The notes under the pieces were generated by a model that saw nothing but the letters and a program-made list of their open reading frames with translations, ran no database searches and was not told the DNA's origin. 64,000 nt of DNA from Endomychus coccineus (Eukaryota > Arthropoda > Insecta > Coleoptera > Endomychidae): NCBI GenBank assembly GCA_958510875.1, contig OY294067.1, positions 259,719,736-259,783,735 on the forward strand, given 5' to 3'. Both the position numbers and the translations under genes were made by a program. Below are positions 31,480-43,933 of this stretch, one piece after another (position 1 is the stretch's first letter; every line of letters starts with the position of its first letter).

Positions 31480-33660
31480 TTCCTTTACTTAAGTTTAGCT
31501 CCGATAACTTTCCTTCGTTGATTTCCTAAATTTCATTCTATAATTATGTTAATTATATACATTTTGCCCCATTTTTCTGAATTATCTAGAAATTGGGTTT
31601 TGAAAACATATTATTTGAATTGAATTTTTCCGGAATCTCTTTAAAAATTCATATAATACAAAAAACGTTGTTGATGGTTGAATAAAAATATCACAAATTG
31701 AAATTTTTCAACAAATAGTGTTTTCGTATATTTTCATTCAGAAGTCGTAGACCCTCAGTGATATCCGATAATGTCGTCAGATTTTATTGTCAATATTTGC
31801 TGTTAAGAATTTTTCCTTTGATATATTTGGGTATTCCAAACAACCTATAATGAAATTGATGGATATTCATCTATTGCAGATTATAAATATTCGATTGAAG
31901 GGAAATTGTTTATCCAGGAGCAATTATTCCTAAAAATCCATTCACTCCAAGATATGAAGTTTCGAAAATATTCATTTATTTGAATCTAAATTCCCGGGGA
32001 TCTTTTTGAAATACAATTTACCTAATATTTCGAACTAAATACTAAAAAAATACGTATTTAACGTTTGAATAAGAATATGATGAATTTGATATTTTTAATA
32101 GGTAGGTCATATAGTATTTCACTATATTTTCATAGAAAATTCGTAGACTCGCTCAATGATATCGGATACTTTGACAGATTGATTATATTATTATACTCGA
32201 ATAATAGTGATCGCAGTATCTCAAAATGTTATTTCATATCATAGTTACACCGTTAAGAGTAATATTCATATATCTTATTTCATCTATTATAGATTATGAA
32301 CATTTGATTGCAGAAAAATTAATTAACACAACAGTTTTCGACACAACTCTCATCAGAATTCTTGAATAAGGATATCAAATAGATTATAAAACACTATCCA
32401 AAGACCATTTGAAAGCTGAGAACATTTTTCTAGTTGTTTGTGTTCCAGTCACATTAAAAACGGATTTACACGAAATTGTCTATTTTGATAATAGAACATA
32501 ATTTATTTATAGCATACAATTTTGATAATGTACAATTTGACAGGCATTTTCCTGATAGGCAATTACGTGTAACTGTATTATGTATGGTTATAAAATAATA
32601 AGTACAATGACCCCAATTTAATCGCTTCCATCAACTCGCCCCAACGTTCGTAATACCCACTTCATCAACTTTGACAATATAAAATTGATTCGCCCATCAC
32701 GTTCTTATAAATTATATTATTTCGTGCGTTTAGGGTCAATTTATATGTCTTGTCAGATAACGTTTCTCTTCAAGACATGCTTTTAATTCAACAAATATTC
32801 AATATTGTGTAAACGAATCGCGCTTAATGCAAAATATTAATGTTCTGTAGATAGTCAGCTTAAGCAATACCTGCTATAAAACAAATTAAACTCGAATGAG
32901 TCTATATAAACTAAATGATCTTTACAAATTCCAGCTATGTGATGCAGATTAAAATGTTATCATAACTTAAAACACACTCGAGTTCGAATTAAGTTTAGGA
33001 ACATTAGTTCTTGTATATACTATGGCTTCGATTTAGAACTAACACAATGTAGTTTGCTCAAATAGTTCATGAGCGTGGTGTTATCAAATAAAATAGTTGT
33101 ATTTGCTCTGAATCTACTATCACGAAGATTTGGCATTCATCAAAAAATTCAATGACTGTAAATTTTCTGTTTTTATTTTGTTGTTGATCGTTGCTTCCAT
33201 TTATATTGTTTTTGATGACTATAGCAATAAATTTATTTTATATTTTCATGGAATGAGAAACTGCTTTTAAAGGTGAAAGGATTATGTCAGGTAAGTAATA
33301 GGTATACAGTGATTTCTTGAAGTACTGAATAAATTTATTTTAAGCCAAACTATCCATTTCAGAGGAATTTCCTGAATCAGGTCGATTTTTAATCTCAATT
33401 TGCCACATTTATAAGGGAAAACGTTTAGTAATGTCGTCCGCGACAATTTTTCAAATGAGACACCTTATATATTATTCGATTTTTGGAATTTCCATGAAAA
33501 GCTGAATTCAAAGATATGTCACACATAGGGTTTGTATACAGTGCGTACGTTGAATTCAGTGCTTCGTAAAGCAGTGAATAAAATCGTAAAAATTGAAGGA
33601 AACGTTTTTGGAAAGAACGTTCGATCCCGTCGAATTTTATTTTCATTTGGGCATTCTTTC
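31480..33660. other. No recognisable gene
   Basis: AT-rich. Frame 33425-33646 minus has no motif. Nothing convincing on either strand. Confidence 0.5.
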
Positions 33661-33664
33661 AATT

Positions 33665-33882
33665 TTAATTAATACCTACGTACAAAATGATTTGTGTAGG
33701 AGAAATGACGTCATCGGTATTTTTTGATGGCAATCCCATTTTCCAAGTGGGAATGTGAAAGGGGACCTTTTCGACATACGCTAAGGTAACTTGAGTAGGG
33801 GCGCTTGAAAATAGATAAGGCCATCAAAAAATACCGATGACGTCATTTCTTCTACACGAATCGTTCTGTATGTATTAATTAA
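33665..33882. mobile_element. 218-bp foldback MITE
   Basis: Near-perfect terminal inverted repeats of about 62 bp (33665-33730 and 33821-33882), sharing TTAATTAATAC at the ends and AAATGACGTCATCGGTAT then TTTTTTGATGG inside. The centre is about 90 bp with no coding. ATGACGTCAT is itself palindromic (CRE-like). The ends read TTAATTAA, so a duplication of TA, TTAA or AATT type cannot be separated from the repeat. Confidence 0.75.
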
Positions 33883-34279
33883 ACTTGAATGTCGAAATGA
33901 AAATAAACAAAAAAAAAAATTTTTCATATTCTGTGACTTCACGTCTGCCTCGTCTCACTGACAAGCTCATGAGATGAGCGGAACAGCTTTCTGGGACTAA
34001 AATACATGTTGTCCCTGTTCATCCTGGTGAATCAAAACTTTGTCTAATGAACATAAGTTTTACAGCAACAACAACAAATTATGTTGAAACGAATTTATAT
34101 ATGTATACTCATACTGTACGTCAATAATCTAAAAAAACTGTGTGAACCATTTCTATTTGCTTTGAGTTGACGTCAAAATGGGAAGACCGAGCATTGGTTT
34201 AACTTGGACAAATTAAAGGGTAATAAGCGATTCGTGTTTTTCGAAATCATTGGATTGTTTTAGAATATATGACAATCAC

Positions 34280-34385
34280 TTATATGATTATTAGCTCTTG
34301 ACACGGAATAGAAAACCATGTTTCTGTGGAGCAGTTTTCGCAATGGACCTCACATGGGCGTCACATGAGAAATTGCTGTTAATCG
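34280..34385 (-). pseudogene. Non-LTR RT fragment related to 4.2-kb copy
   Basis: The minus strand contains GGTCCATTGCGAAAAC, ATGGTTTTCTATTCCGTG and CAAGAGCT, aligning with 4255-4315 on the plus strand (GGTCCATTGCGGAAGAC, TTGGTTTTCTATTCCGTG, CAAGAGCT). It encodes SIAKTAPQKHGFLFRVKS, the block just before the YKAQIRP motif in Jockey/CR1-type RTs. Only about 100 bp is recognisable. Confidence 0.6.
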
Positions 34386-34389
34386 AGTT

Positions 34390-35770
34390 TTATGGGATTA
34401 CCAATCAGTTCTAGACATGACACAATTATTAGTTTCTTATAAAGGTATAAAATTTTAAGAGATTTGGTGAAAAATAATTCAAACTTATGAATACCGCTAA
34501 GGCAAAAGAGAAGTTGTATAATTTGATTTTAATGAATATATGAATATATTGGTCGTTATTTATACAGTTAAGAATTTATATTATTGTATATTTAATAACC
34601 ACTACTGAATAATAACTATTTAACTGCAGTAATAAATGTGAATAATTTATTCACGGATAATTATTTTTCGCATGTATCATAATTTTCATCAGTAGGCGAC
34701 ATCTGATTATATATATATTAATATAGGTACTTCAAAATAATAAGTAAGTAATTAATAATAACTCATGTGTTCTTCTAGTAATTTTCCACCTACACGTGAC
34801 TAAATTTCAATATCTCTAGATATTTAATGAGGCGATCTAATTGAAGGTAACAATTAATTTCAATTAGCTCAGTCAAATTTAAATTGAACTCATTTAATGC
34901 GCTATTGTAAATTTTCGATTGCTAGAAATAAAGTGGATTGGTGAAAATGATTTATAAAATTATTATGTTTTTTAGTTTATTATCAAATGAACTTTCGGAT
35001 TCCATCCAACATTAAGTTATTTTCAAACAAACCTGAACTTCAATTATTTAGACCTCCCGCTGTTTTTTTAACTATGAAAGCTATTATTGTGTTCAAGGCC
35101 TTGGATTTGTTCCAGAGATTAATGAAACGGAAATATTCATTATAAAAGCAGCAGTTATCATTCTTTTAAAAATAAATTAATTGCTCATGAGCGAGAGTTG
35201 TTTTCATTCAAGTTGACAGTAATTTTCCATTTATCAATCAATAATAGAAAATAATTAATAATAATACGGATAATAAATCAATTTATGAAGAACAGTAAGA
35301 ATTCTTCAGCTTTGTGATCATCTCTACTACTAAAATATTGAGAGTAGAGGAAATCCCTGAAAATCTGTATGTTGTCTTTCAACTGCATTTCGATAATTAC
35401 TTAGTTTTAGATGATCATAGTTAAAATAATACTTGACGCGACAGAATTATCATTCAGTTAGTTTATACACTTATTCATTCCGCTGATTAGCATGGCATAG
35501 CGAAACAGCTGTTCGGAACTATTAGTTAAGCCTTATCAATAGCTGGTGAGAGATTCATATTTTCTTTCAATTTCTGTGCAGGACTTACGATAAATTATTT
35601 GAAATACAAATATTGCTTCTTTGTTTTTCGACAAAATATAATCCATGAAATGAATTTCGAAAATTTATATCTGATATAAGTATATATATAGCTTATTAAT
35701 CATGAGTATTGTAAAATTTTCGGAAGAATATGTATTAACAAGTATCAATTGACAATTATTGATTTAAAGA
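34390..35770. other. No recognisable gene
   Basis: AT-rich; no family motif or repeat structure recognised. Confidence 0.5.
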
Positions 35771-35778
35771 CTTTTCCG

Positions 35779-36421
35779 GTAAAAATGAAACGGTGACCTC
35801 CCTGGATTTGGGGGGTTTCATATAAAAATTTTCGATTGGGGACTCCCATAAAAAGTTATGTCTTTTTAAAGATGGCTGCTGAGATGTAGGTTTTATCGAT
35901 TATCTCAAAAATGACAACTTAAAGAAACCAAATTTCATGGGCAGTTAGGTTCACCTAGTGTGACCATTCTGACCTATTGCCCCATTTATACTTAACCGGA
36001 ATATGGTGAAATAAATACCCCTAATAAATTTCAGAAGACTTTTCCTTTCTCCAAATTTTTCGAATATGAAATATTGTTTAGGTAGCCTCATCAAACATAA
36101 AACATTTTCATCATTTTTGCATAAAAAAACAAAACACGGATCTATGCCCCCGGAGGTTGGGCTGAGAAGAAAATAAAACCTTTTTATGATATTACACTCA
36201 AAGATGTAAGCAATTTATCTGACTACAATATTACAAAAATTAACACTAACTCCTCACAAAATTGGTAATTTTTTTTTTAAGTTGACTCATTTCGGAGATA
36301 TCCGATAAAACTTCTCAGCTGCAATCTCCAGCCATACCTTTTCATGGGAGGCCTACATCGAAAATTTTATATGAAATACCCCCCTTCAAATTGACCACGA
36401 AGGTCACTGCTTTATTTTTAC
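35779..36421. mobile_element. 643-bp foldback element
   Basis: Inverted arms of about 145 bp: left 35779-35925 (GTAAAAATGAAACGGTGACC, TTTCATATAAAAATTTTCGA, GAGATGTAGGTTTTATCG), right 36280-36421 as the complement (GTAAAAATAAAGCAGTGACC, TTTCATATAAAATTTTCGAT, GAGAAGTTTTATCGGATATC). The centre (35926-36279) has no coding motif. No clear target duplication: flanks are TTTTCCG on the left and TAGGTAA on the right. Non-autonomous, class unknown. Confidence 0.75.
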
Positions 36422-37174
36422 TAGGTAATTACGGAACATGCTGTATAAGGCTTATTAAAAGTGTGTGATATGATGAAAATCTTTAGAAAGTTCAGTTAAG
36501 GCTCAAAACAACAAGAGAACCTATGTGTACGAAAATCTCCACAAATAATGATCATATGAAAACAAATAGTGCTTGTTGACGATACCTTAAAAAAAATAAT
36601 ATAATATGAGAAATATCTCTGTATTATATCAAACTCGTAGAATGTTAGTCTTGAAATACAGTTTTGTTCAAATAACAACCCAAGTTTGAATGTCATTAAA
36701 GAACCTTATCTCTGGTGGTATCTCGAGTCAATTTAAATTTTTAATTGACAATGAAATATTAGTTAATAACATAAACCTATATCGCATTGCAAGCTGTATT
36801 TAATTTCAAGATTTGCATGATTATTACGTTACGGTCATTAAATTATTCAAATGCATCAAAATAATATTTAGTGTGAATAAAAAAAAACTTCACGGATTGC
36901 ATTCCGAAAGAATGCAAAAAACTAATAATGACTTCGAAAAAGGACTGAGATTTTATCGTGGCGAGACTTCTTCGGTAGCTGTTTTATTTATCATGAATAT
37001 AGAATGTAAGAGGATTTTGGAAGTAATAAAATGTGAATTTAGTGGGATATACATATTTTTACTATAATTAACCTCGAAAATCATCAGATATGTATTTATG
37101 AAGTATGGTTTTTTACTGCTTCGTATAATATAGTAGCAATACATGGATAAAAGATAAAATATTATGTTGGAAAT

Positions 37175-37400
37175 TATTGGCTTCTGCATTAATTCCGCGT
37201 CATACTAGCACTACTTGATCCCGACGTTTTGTCAACCATTACAGGTGGCATCTTCAAGGCAGGCTTGAGGCTTGAACTGAAAGCCTCAAGCATGTCGCCT
37301 GTAATGATTGACGAAACGTCGGCATCAAATCGGGCTTTTGTGACTCATCAGGAATCCAAGACTTTTAAAGATTAGCTATCCGCGGAAGTATACTATTCAA
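37175..37400. mobile_element. PLE family D terminal arms, inverted pair
   Basis: Left (minus): GAAGATGCCACCTGTAATGG, ACAAAACGTCGGGATCAAG (37262-37205), then GACGCGGAATTAATGCAGAA. Right (plus): GTCGCCTGTAATGATTGACG, AAACGTCGGCATCAAA (37294-37330). They face each other around GAGGCTTGAACTGAAAGCCTC (37268-37289). The same terminal sequence is at 52605-52720 (minus) and within 14955-15045 (plus). No coding sequence lies between the arms. It abuts the family B copy. Confidence 0.65.
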
Positions 37401-37741
37401 AATAAACTATAAAACACACTGTGGATACACTATAACACAACAGATAAGAAATAATCACCCTCATCCACTAAAAAAACTATTGAAGTACTGAGGAGCTTTT
37501 GGCTACAGAGTAGCCATCATCAGAGTAAACTGAATTATGAATCAAAATGTGTCTGTTTAAATACTATTTGAGATTATTAACGTCAAGAAGGGGTTACCCT
37601 CAGCTGGATATAAACTTTTTCATTTATACATTTCCGTCCCTTCCAAATTACCTAGATATTTATCTGTACTGTACTTGAGAAATGGTGTGACTTGAATTTG
37701 AAATATGTTCGGCTAACGCTGTTTTTCACCATTAGTTTCCT

Positions 37742-37927
37742 TTATATCAGCAAAATCTTCCTCATATCGAGATAAAACCTTTTTCTACTTCGACCCACAT
37801 AGAATTTTGAACGCGTCTCAAAATCGATTTTGTAAATCCAGAATTTGTCGAAGATGGAAACTTTATCGAAGGTGTTGCTTGAACGGTTTTTTAGCTTGTT
37901 CTTACACCTAAACTGGTTGTATTGCAA
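37742..37927 (-). pseudogene. PLE nuclease fragment, antisense arm (family B)
   Basis: Minus frame with FRCKNKLKNRSSNTFDKVSI and, later, KFYVGRSRKRFY. It parallels the sense copy (LRCKNKLKSHLGNIFDKVSD at about 38175-38235). FYVG corresponds to the YIG half of GIY-YIG. The reading frame ends soon after because of decay. Confidence 0.7.
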
Positions 37928-38068
37928 ATTTGGAAAACTGATTATGAAATTTATTAATTACTGAAGGATGATAAGTGAAACTTTTGAATAAATAAGTATA
38001 GCACGGCAAATACAACTACACCATTTAGATAAAAAATAGCTCCATTTAATATACTTGTTCTTAGATTA

Positions 38069-38404
38069 TTGAACGTACCTTTGAGTATGCAAAATTATAA
38101 CAACGAAGTTGAGAAACTTCAGCAAATAGTATTGGGCAATGGTTACGACAAATCTTGCAAAATACAACCAATTTTGAGATGTAAGAACAAGCTAAAAAGC
38201 CATTTAGGCAACATCTTTGATAAAGTTTCCGATTTACAAAATCAATTGTGTCTCGTGTTCAAAATGCTATGTGGGTCAACTAGAAGGAACATTTCAACTC
38301 GATATATGGAACATTTTGCCCATATAAAGAAAAATAATGGTGAAAAATCAGAGTTAGTCGAACATACAGGTCACACCATTTCTCAGAAAGCTTATCACTT
38401 TTAA
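38069..38404 (+). pseudogene. PLE nuclease fragment, sense (family B)
   Basis: 111-codon frame. It includes NNEVEKLQQIVLGNGYDKSC (the NGY linker block before the nuclease), the CKNKLK segment, then MLCGSTRRNISTRYMEHFAH and KSELVEHTGHTIS. Compared with 15315-15600 the YVGQT block is altered to LCGST, and part of the AEH-GH block is deleted. Inactive. Confidence 0.75.
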
Positions 38405-38689
38405 AACAAATATCTGGGTAATTTAGAAGGGATGGAAATGTATAACCAAAAAAGCAATTTATTGAATTCCAATTTATCACCAGATTAGGGGAACCCCTTG
38501 TTTACATAATTATCCCCAAATAGTATTCAAACAGGCACATTTTGATTTATAATTTCGTTTACTCTGATGATGACTACCGTGTAGCCGTAAGGTCAATACT
38601 TCAATAGTATTTTTAGTGGATAAGGCTAATTATTTCTCATCTATAGTGTCTACTATTCAAGATAATACTATGCTTCAATTGTTTGTGTG

Positions 38690-39815
38690 AGAAATCAAAG
38701 ACCTGAGCATCGAATTTAGTAGAATGAGTTATTTCAAACTTTGTTCTAATAAAGTTAATCCGCAATGAATTAGTCATGAACAAATATAATTTCATATTTA
38801 ATACACTCAGTGTGATTTTATTCGAAACCTCTTTTATTTTTTATATTAATTTCGCCTACGAACAGAAATTATAAATCAAATATTCCATATAAATAATACA
38901 ATGAAAAATTATGTCATCAGAACTTTCAGTAACATACCATCAATTGGAAGCGTTTCTTAGAACTTGAAAAAATATTTTTTACGAAGGCCAAGTTTTCAAA
39001 TTGTAAATAGTAGTTGTCTTTTATATTTACTGTAACTCAATTTTAAACCTTTGTATTTATATATTTTATTTTGTGACTTGAATATTTGTATCATTCAAAA
39101 TATATTATTGTATACTGACATATTTGATGTCACTTTTAGAGATATCTATGAATATATGTTAGTAACTTTCAATATCAAATCCATAAGCTCTACAATTCCG
39201 TGAAAACAAATCAGCTGATCATAATTCCTTATTATTTTGTACTTCTCATAATTCAAGCTTCTGACCAAATCATAATTCACCTGTTTCAAACGAGCCGCAA
39301 AATATATAAAATTTTTTCTTTCAATAATTTCAAGAATGTTATTCCAAGGAAACTGTCAGTTATTATAAATATTGAACCTAGCAGCCTGGGTGATTGTTAC
39401 AATTTTGATACCAATATTCCTTTACCTCCGTAGTTAGCCTATATAATTCAGTAATTTATTCGCTGTTCGTATCACAGGTTGATTTAATTTTTGGGAGTAA
39501 AACATAGAGATTATATTCCACAAAGTATTATAATTAAAGAACAATAAAAACAATAGTGAAGCTTATCAAGAATCCATGATATTGTATGAATTTGATGATA
39601 TTAATCTTCTATTTTACTAAATATATATATGAATATGTTTCCAATGTGTTGAAATTTGTTGGAGTTATGGTACACTACATAGTTTTGTTGATATGATTTC
39701 GATATTAGCTTATCGATTAATTAACAATTCAAATCAACTTCATTCGGGAAAATACAGTAATAGTTTTACATCGTTATTATGTTCGTTATAGATATGAGTT
39801 TAATTAATTAACGAA
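38690..39815. other. No recognisable gene
   Basis: AT-rich. Frame 39200-39433 plus has no motif I recognise. Confidence 0.5.
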
Positions 39816-39829
39816 AAATTCAAACTTAC

Positions 39830-39905
39830 CCTTTTTTGCAGACCGCACAGCTCACCGACGTCTTCTCATCACCTATTCGCCAACTTATAATTGAGGGAAA
39901 CAGGA
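39830..39905 (-). other. Candidate spliced exon on minus strand
   Basis: On the minus strand CTCTCTTTTCTTTGTTTACAG immediately precedes 39905 and GTAAGT immediately follows 39830: a strong acceptor and a consensus donor 76 bp apart. One frame is open throughout (ending DEKTSVSCAVCKK) but has no ATG, so this could be a 5' UTR or an internal exon. The upstream DNA on that strand (39960-40230) is GC- and CpG-rich. On the plus strand TTTTTTGCAG at 39840 also resembles an acceptor, so strand is not certain. Confidence 0.35.
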
Positions 39906-39959
39906 CTGTAAACAAAGAAAAGAGAGGTTAGGAAAACTAGAACCATGTGATTAAAAGTA

Positions 39960-40230
39960 TAAGGAAATTATCGCAGAGCGCTGAGAAGGGGACGTGGGAT
40001 GACTTCAGCGAAGGAGAGGAAAACGGCGAATGATGCGGCTTCGAGAGTCGTTCCTTGGCGTCGCGACGTGAAATACGCATAAAACTAATCAAGTAAACCT
40101 ATGGAACTTTCTCTCGCTTTGACAACCCCAAGAAGTACAAGCAGGAGCGAGAAAACACGCGAATATCTCTAAAAATTTCAGAAGAAAGTCTGATGCGACG
40201 TTGCCAACTCACACTCCGGAGAAGTTTTTA
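39960..40230 (-). promoter_or_regulatory. CpG-rich, promoter-like island
   Basis: CG-dense DNA (TTGGCGTCGCGACGTG near 40055, GGAGCGAGAAAACACGCG near 40145) in AT-rich surroundings, just upstream on the minus strand of the candidate exon at 39830-39905. It shares the GTCGCGACG word with the island at 29.87 kb. Probable promoter or first exon of a minus-strand gene; no core element is decisive. Confidence 0.3.
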
Positions 40231-40964
40231 CGATAAGGGTAATTTTGTTTCTTCCTGAAGATATTTTACTTTCACACATTGTCAGATCAATCTATAATAC
40301 AATTTAGATCTTACGATCAATATAACATTGAATTTGCACTCCTAAAATATTTGATGTTGTTGAATGAGAGAATTTGCACTCTTAACAACGTCTCATAGTA
40401 TTGGGTACAGAAAAATCAACTAATTTGTATGCTAACTGAATGGAATTAAGGACTTTGCTGCTAAATATCATCATCGCGGTGAAACGAATTAATAGGTATT
40501 CATAATTTGGACATTTGATATTTAGAAAACCTTCCGAATACAGATTTTCATGAAAAATTAGTCATTCTTTCCATAAAGATATCCTATGAGATTGAGAAAA
40601 ACTCATGAAATGAGATAACGAACGAAAATTGAACCAACCCCTACTTGCAAGGTCACGTACAATCCCAAAATCGTGAAACATCAAGCGGTCAAGTTTGTAG
40701 ATCACTGTTACATCTTATTTTCAAAATTAACTCAACGTTACAGAGAAAGGTTCTAGTTCCAAAGCCATAAGCAATAGACATAATAGATAGCTACTTCTTA
40801 ATATACCTGCCAATAATGTACCTACTTGTGATAAACAAGTGCAACTATCGCATTATCTACGGATAATCAATTCGAAAACAATTAGAATAAAGTTGTAACA
40901 AACATTCACTTAATCTTGCTGTGACAAAGTCTTGTCTAAAAATTTTATATAGAACAAGTAGGCT

Positions 40965-41310
40965 CCTTTAGTGGCGTAGCATAGGGTTCTGCCACTCGCG
41001 GCAGATGTCATACTTGCCGACCTACACTAAAACAAAATATATTTATCATGAAGATGAAGTTTTTGGTAGAAAAGAATATATTAAACTGAAAAATTGAGAA
41101 TTTTCAATAAATTGGTAGTTGATTGAAAATTATAATAAATACTCATGTTTCAATATAATGAATATTTTCTTCACTTAAGAGAATCATTATTTGAAATTAA
41201 AACAGAAAGATAGTTCGATATAAATAAAAATAGTTGTAAACTTATAAAAAAATAAATAACATTAATTCCAAACTAAATCAAGAGAACTCCTATTATTATA
41301 ATTGAGTGAT
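40965..41310 (+). repeat. Dispersed repeat shared with 13.3-13.85 kb
   Basis: Second copy of the unclassified repeat; same block order as at 13285-13850 (GCATAGGGTTCTGCC, TTTATCATGAAGATGAAG, TTTTCTTCACTTAAGAGAAT), with a shorter middle. Confidence 0.5.
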
Positions 41311-41419
41311 CACCGTGAGGTATGAAATTTCGTGTACCTATATTTCCATTACCAAAATAGTATGGAATGTTATTATTTGTCTGAGCACCCATAACAAGAG
41401 GTATTTTCATAACTATGTT

Positions 41420-41770
41420 CCAAATACTCCTCAATCAATCAATGAAATCGGGAGCAGACAAGTTCGGAGCACTCAGACCCCTGTATTGGATCCATTGTGC
41501 ACCCCTTGATCGGTTCAGTGCCGAAGGCTAAGCTTTCGCATGGACTGATATCTCTTATGCTTCAAGTAGCATATGTGGGCTGCCGAGGTGTTGTAGTCTG
41601 AGAGAAGCCAGTGCTGGACATTCTGCTAGGATGTGAGAAGCAGTCTCATCCGCCTCTCCACATCTACTACAAGCTGGGTCTTCAACAATACCCAATGTGT
41701 GTAGATATTTATTCTCTTCACTCCTCAATCAAGTGGTTGTTGGTACGAAAATTGTGTCCGTTTGGTTTGA
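41420..41770 (-). pseudogene. Non-LTR retrotransposon (family J) C-terminus and 3' end
   Basis: The minus strand reads LGIVEDPACSRCGEADETAS then HILAECPALASLRLQHLG (about 41705-41585). This is the Cys/His block (CxxCGxxxETxxHxxxxCP) at the C-terminus of Jockey/I-type ORF2 proteins. A stop occurs shortly after LLEA. The 3' end (minus GATCAAGGGGTGCACAATGG near 41510-41490) matches 25.36 kb. Confidence 0.8.
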
Positions 41771-41779
41771 GAGGAATGT

Positions 41780-43200
41780 ATTACATTCATTATGTTTGAA
41801 ATTCACGACATATACTTAATACTTTGAAAGTAAATTTTCAAATCACTGCACTCTAAAATTCTACAGTATTTGCGGCATTAAATTGACATAATTCTGATTT
41901 TATTTCACTCACTTATCATAAAATTCAGTTTTGTGCCTGTAATTCATACAATTTGCAATAATCCTCCTTAGTATATGCCGTAATAGGTATCTACCACTCA
42001 ATTAACTTCACAATATTGTACATATTTTGTTACTGAAAGTATAATATAATTTGAGATTATCATTATCAATTATTATGATATAATGACGATGCCCTGTACA
42101 TAATTATTAGAAAATATCCTAGTTGAATAATCGGGTTATATCGTTCCTACAATTAACATGTCAATCCTGGTCTACGATTATGGAATAATATTATTTGAAC
42201 CATTACCCCGCATCATCCTGTAACTTTAAAACTAAATTGATCATTTTCTCAGTCATGGTATATTTTTTATTGAAGAGTCACGAAAAATGGCTATACAACA
42301 AATTTTGAAAAGATGTATATGTGTGTATTGAAGTAGAATTATAAATTACCGGTTCAATTTTTTTGAGGCTAGTTTGTATTTCAGTACAAAATCCACATAA
42401 GCAAATTCAATGTAAATTTATTTCAATGACAACCCATCACATGTAAGTTATTAGCCTAGCCTGATTTTCTTGAAGGTAATCTGCATTTCAATTACTATAC
42501 AAAAGTACGGGAACATTCACTTTAGAATGGTGTTTTTTGCATTTGTACACATGTCGTAATTTGTTCAAGATTAAACGACTCATTAGCGCGAATGTTGAAA
42601 ATAATAATGTGAAACAACTGAACGCCGTAATTCGTGAGAACCAAGAAGTATAATTCTTATATTCTAATTTGATTACATTTTATTCGAAATTATCTTATTT
42701 TACAGTGAATGTAACAGTGTTTGACCACATTTGAAAGCACTCCTAGTATTTTTTATTCACATTTGTGTGTTTCATCTCTACCGATATCTTCAGTAGCGCT
42801 TTAGGTCCACTATAAAGGTAATTTGGAACAGTGAAAGCTCAGTTAATAATTTAATAAATTTCGAAAGTCCAAAGTCCAACGTCGTGATCATTTTTAATTT
42901 ATCGTAATTTTCGGGTATTTATGGTGAACATACCATGATGATATAACCTAACAATAAGTACAGCTTAAATGAAGAAAGGAAATAATATTTCACTATATTG
43001 ATGTATAACCAATTCCACATAATTAACTACAAATGGGTTGCTGCTTGGAGAATAGATCAATAGTGTGCATGGCAAAGTTGCTCTTCGCAAATCATTTGAT
43101 TTTTTGTCAAAATTTGAATATGATAGGAGCTTTCGTTTTTGAGTTATCGGGTGAACAGACAGATAGACGGATTTTTCCAAATTTGCTTCAAATTCGTTTA
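41780..43200. other. No recognisable gene
   Basis: AT-rich. At 43130-43175 the sequence CGGGTGAACAGACAGATAGAC resembles short repeats common in insect DNA. No gene seen. Confidence 0.45.
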
Positions 43201-43299
43201 AAAATACCATGGTGTGAGCATTTTTGCTCTAGAACTTTTGTTAACGATTGTAGAAATAGCTTTAGCATTACTATTTCTACTTCCTCGCGAAAAGTATGT

Positions 43300-43400
43300 G
43301 CTAATTTAATAAACAACATCTGTCATTGCCATGAATTCTATATAGAAATGAGAGAACGTATGTAAATGATCTGATTACGAAAATTATGAAGTATACTGTC
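43300..43400 (+). repeat. Local duplicate of the family E target site
   Basis: AACATCTGTCATTGCCATGA, ATTCTATATAGAAATGAGAG and ATGTAAATGATCTGATTACG here correspond to 43724-43786 plus 45284-45305 across the PLE insertion. It therefore serves as a paralogous empty site for that insertion. Confidence 0.75.
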
Positions 43401-43933
43401 ATTAAAAATTCAAAATCAAAAATTATATAATAAAGAACTAGAATAGAATTAGGCATATTACTTAATAATTTATTTGGACTCAATTTTCAAGAAATATCAC
43501 AAAATAAGTTACTCACTTGAAAATGTGTTTATATCTATCCATGTAATTCAAAAGAAAACATTAATTTCCTTCAATAGAGTAGATTTATGATATAAATGAA
43601 CGTACCCACCATTGATTACGGAAATATAATAATAGTAATTACAATTTTTTCATTCCGTAAGCTTACAATTTTATTCATTGAAATAAATGCAATATACTCT
43701 TCGTACTTCGTCGCGGAGAATATAATGGATAACATCTTTCATTGCCATAAATTCTATATAGAAATGAGAAAACACATGTAAATGCTTCGGAAGTTGGAGA
43801 ATAAAACTCAAATTTTACACAAAACTCTTAACATTTAATTTAAAAATGCTGACAAATTGTTTCACCACACTGTGGCATTATCAAAGCAAGGAGTTATCAA
43901 CTAAAGCTAAATCTAAAAGTATGTCCTTAAATA

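Larger units (their letters stand above)
37405..38650 (+). mobile_element. PLE family B, inverted copy with 14-bp TSD
   Basis: Flanked by TACTATTCAAAATA (37391-37404) and TACTATTCAAGATA (38651-38664), one mismatch. Order: extension at the left end (37405 to about 37422), antisense 3' arm with truncated nuclease coding (about 37423-37927), junction near 37930-37990, then the sense copy (about 38000-38650). Both arms carry hammerhead remnants: minus at about 37486-37527 (CTGATGA kept, GAAA changed to AAAA) and plus at about 38570-38604 (GAAA changed to GTAA). Confidence 0.8.

Noticed and set aside
37219..37262. Family D arm as a canonical hammerhead
   Set aside because: Core order is right (CTGAAGA...GAAAC in the 52.6-kb copy) but I could not close stem I or a sensible helix III; kept only as hammerhead-like.
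43033..43365. 110-codon plus-strand open frame
   Set aside because: Overlaps an open minus frame; its 3' part belongs to the local duplication also present at 43.72 kb, where the reading frame is not kept.
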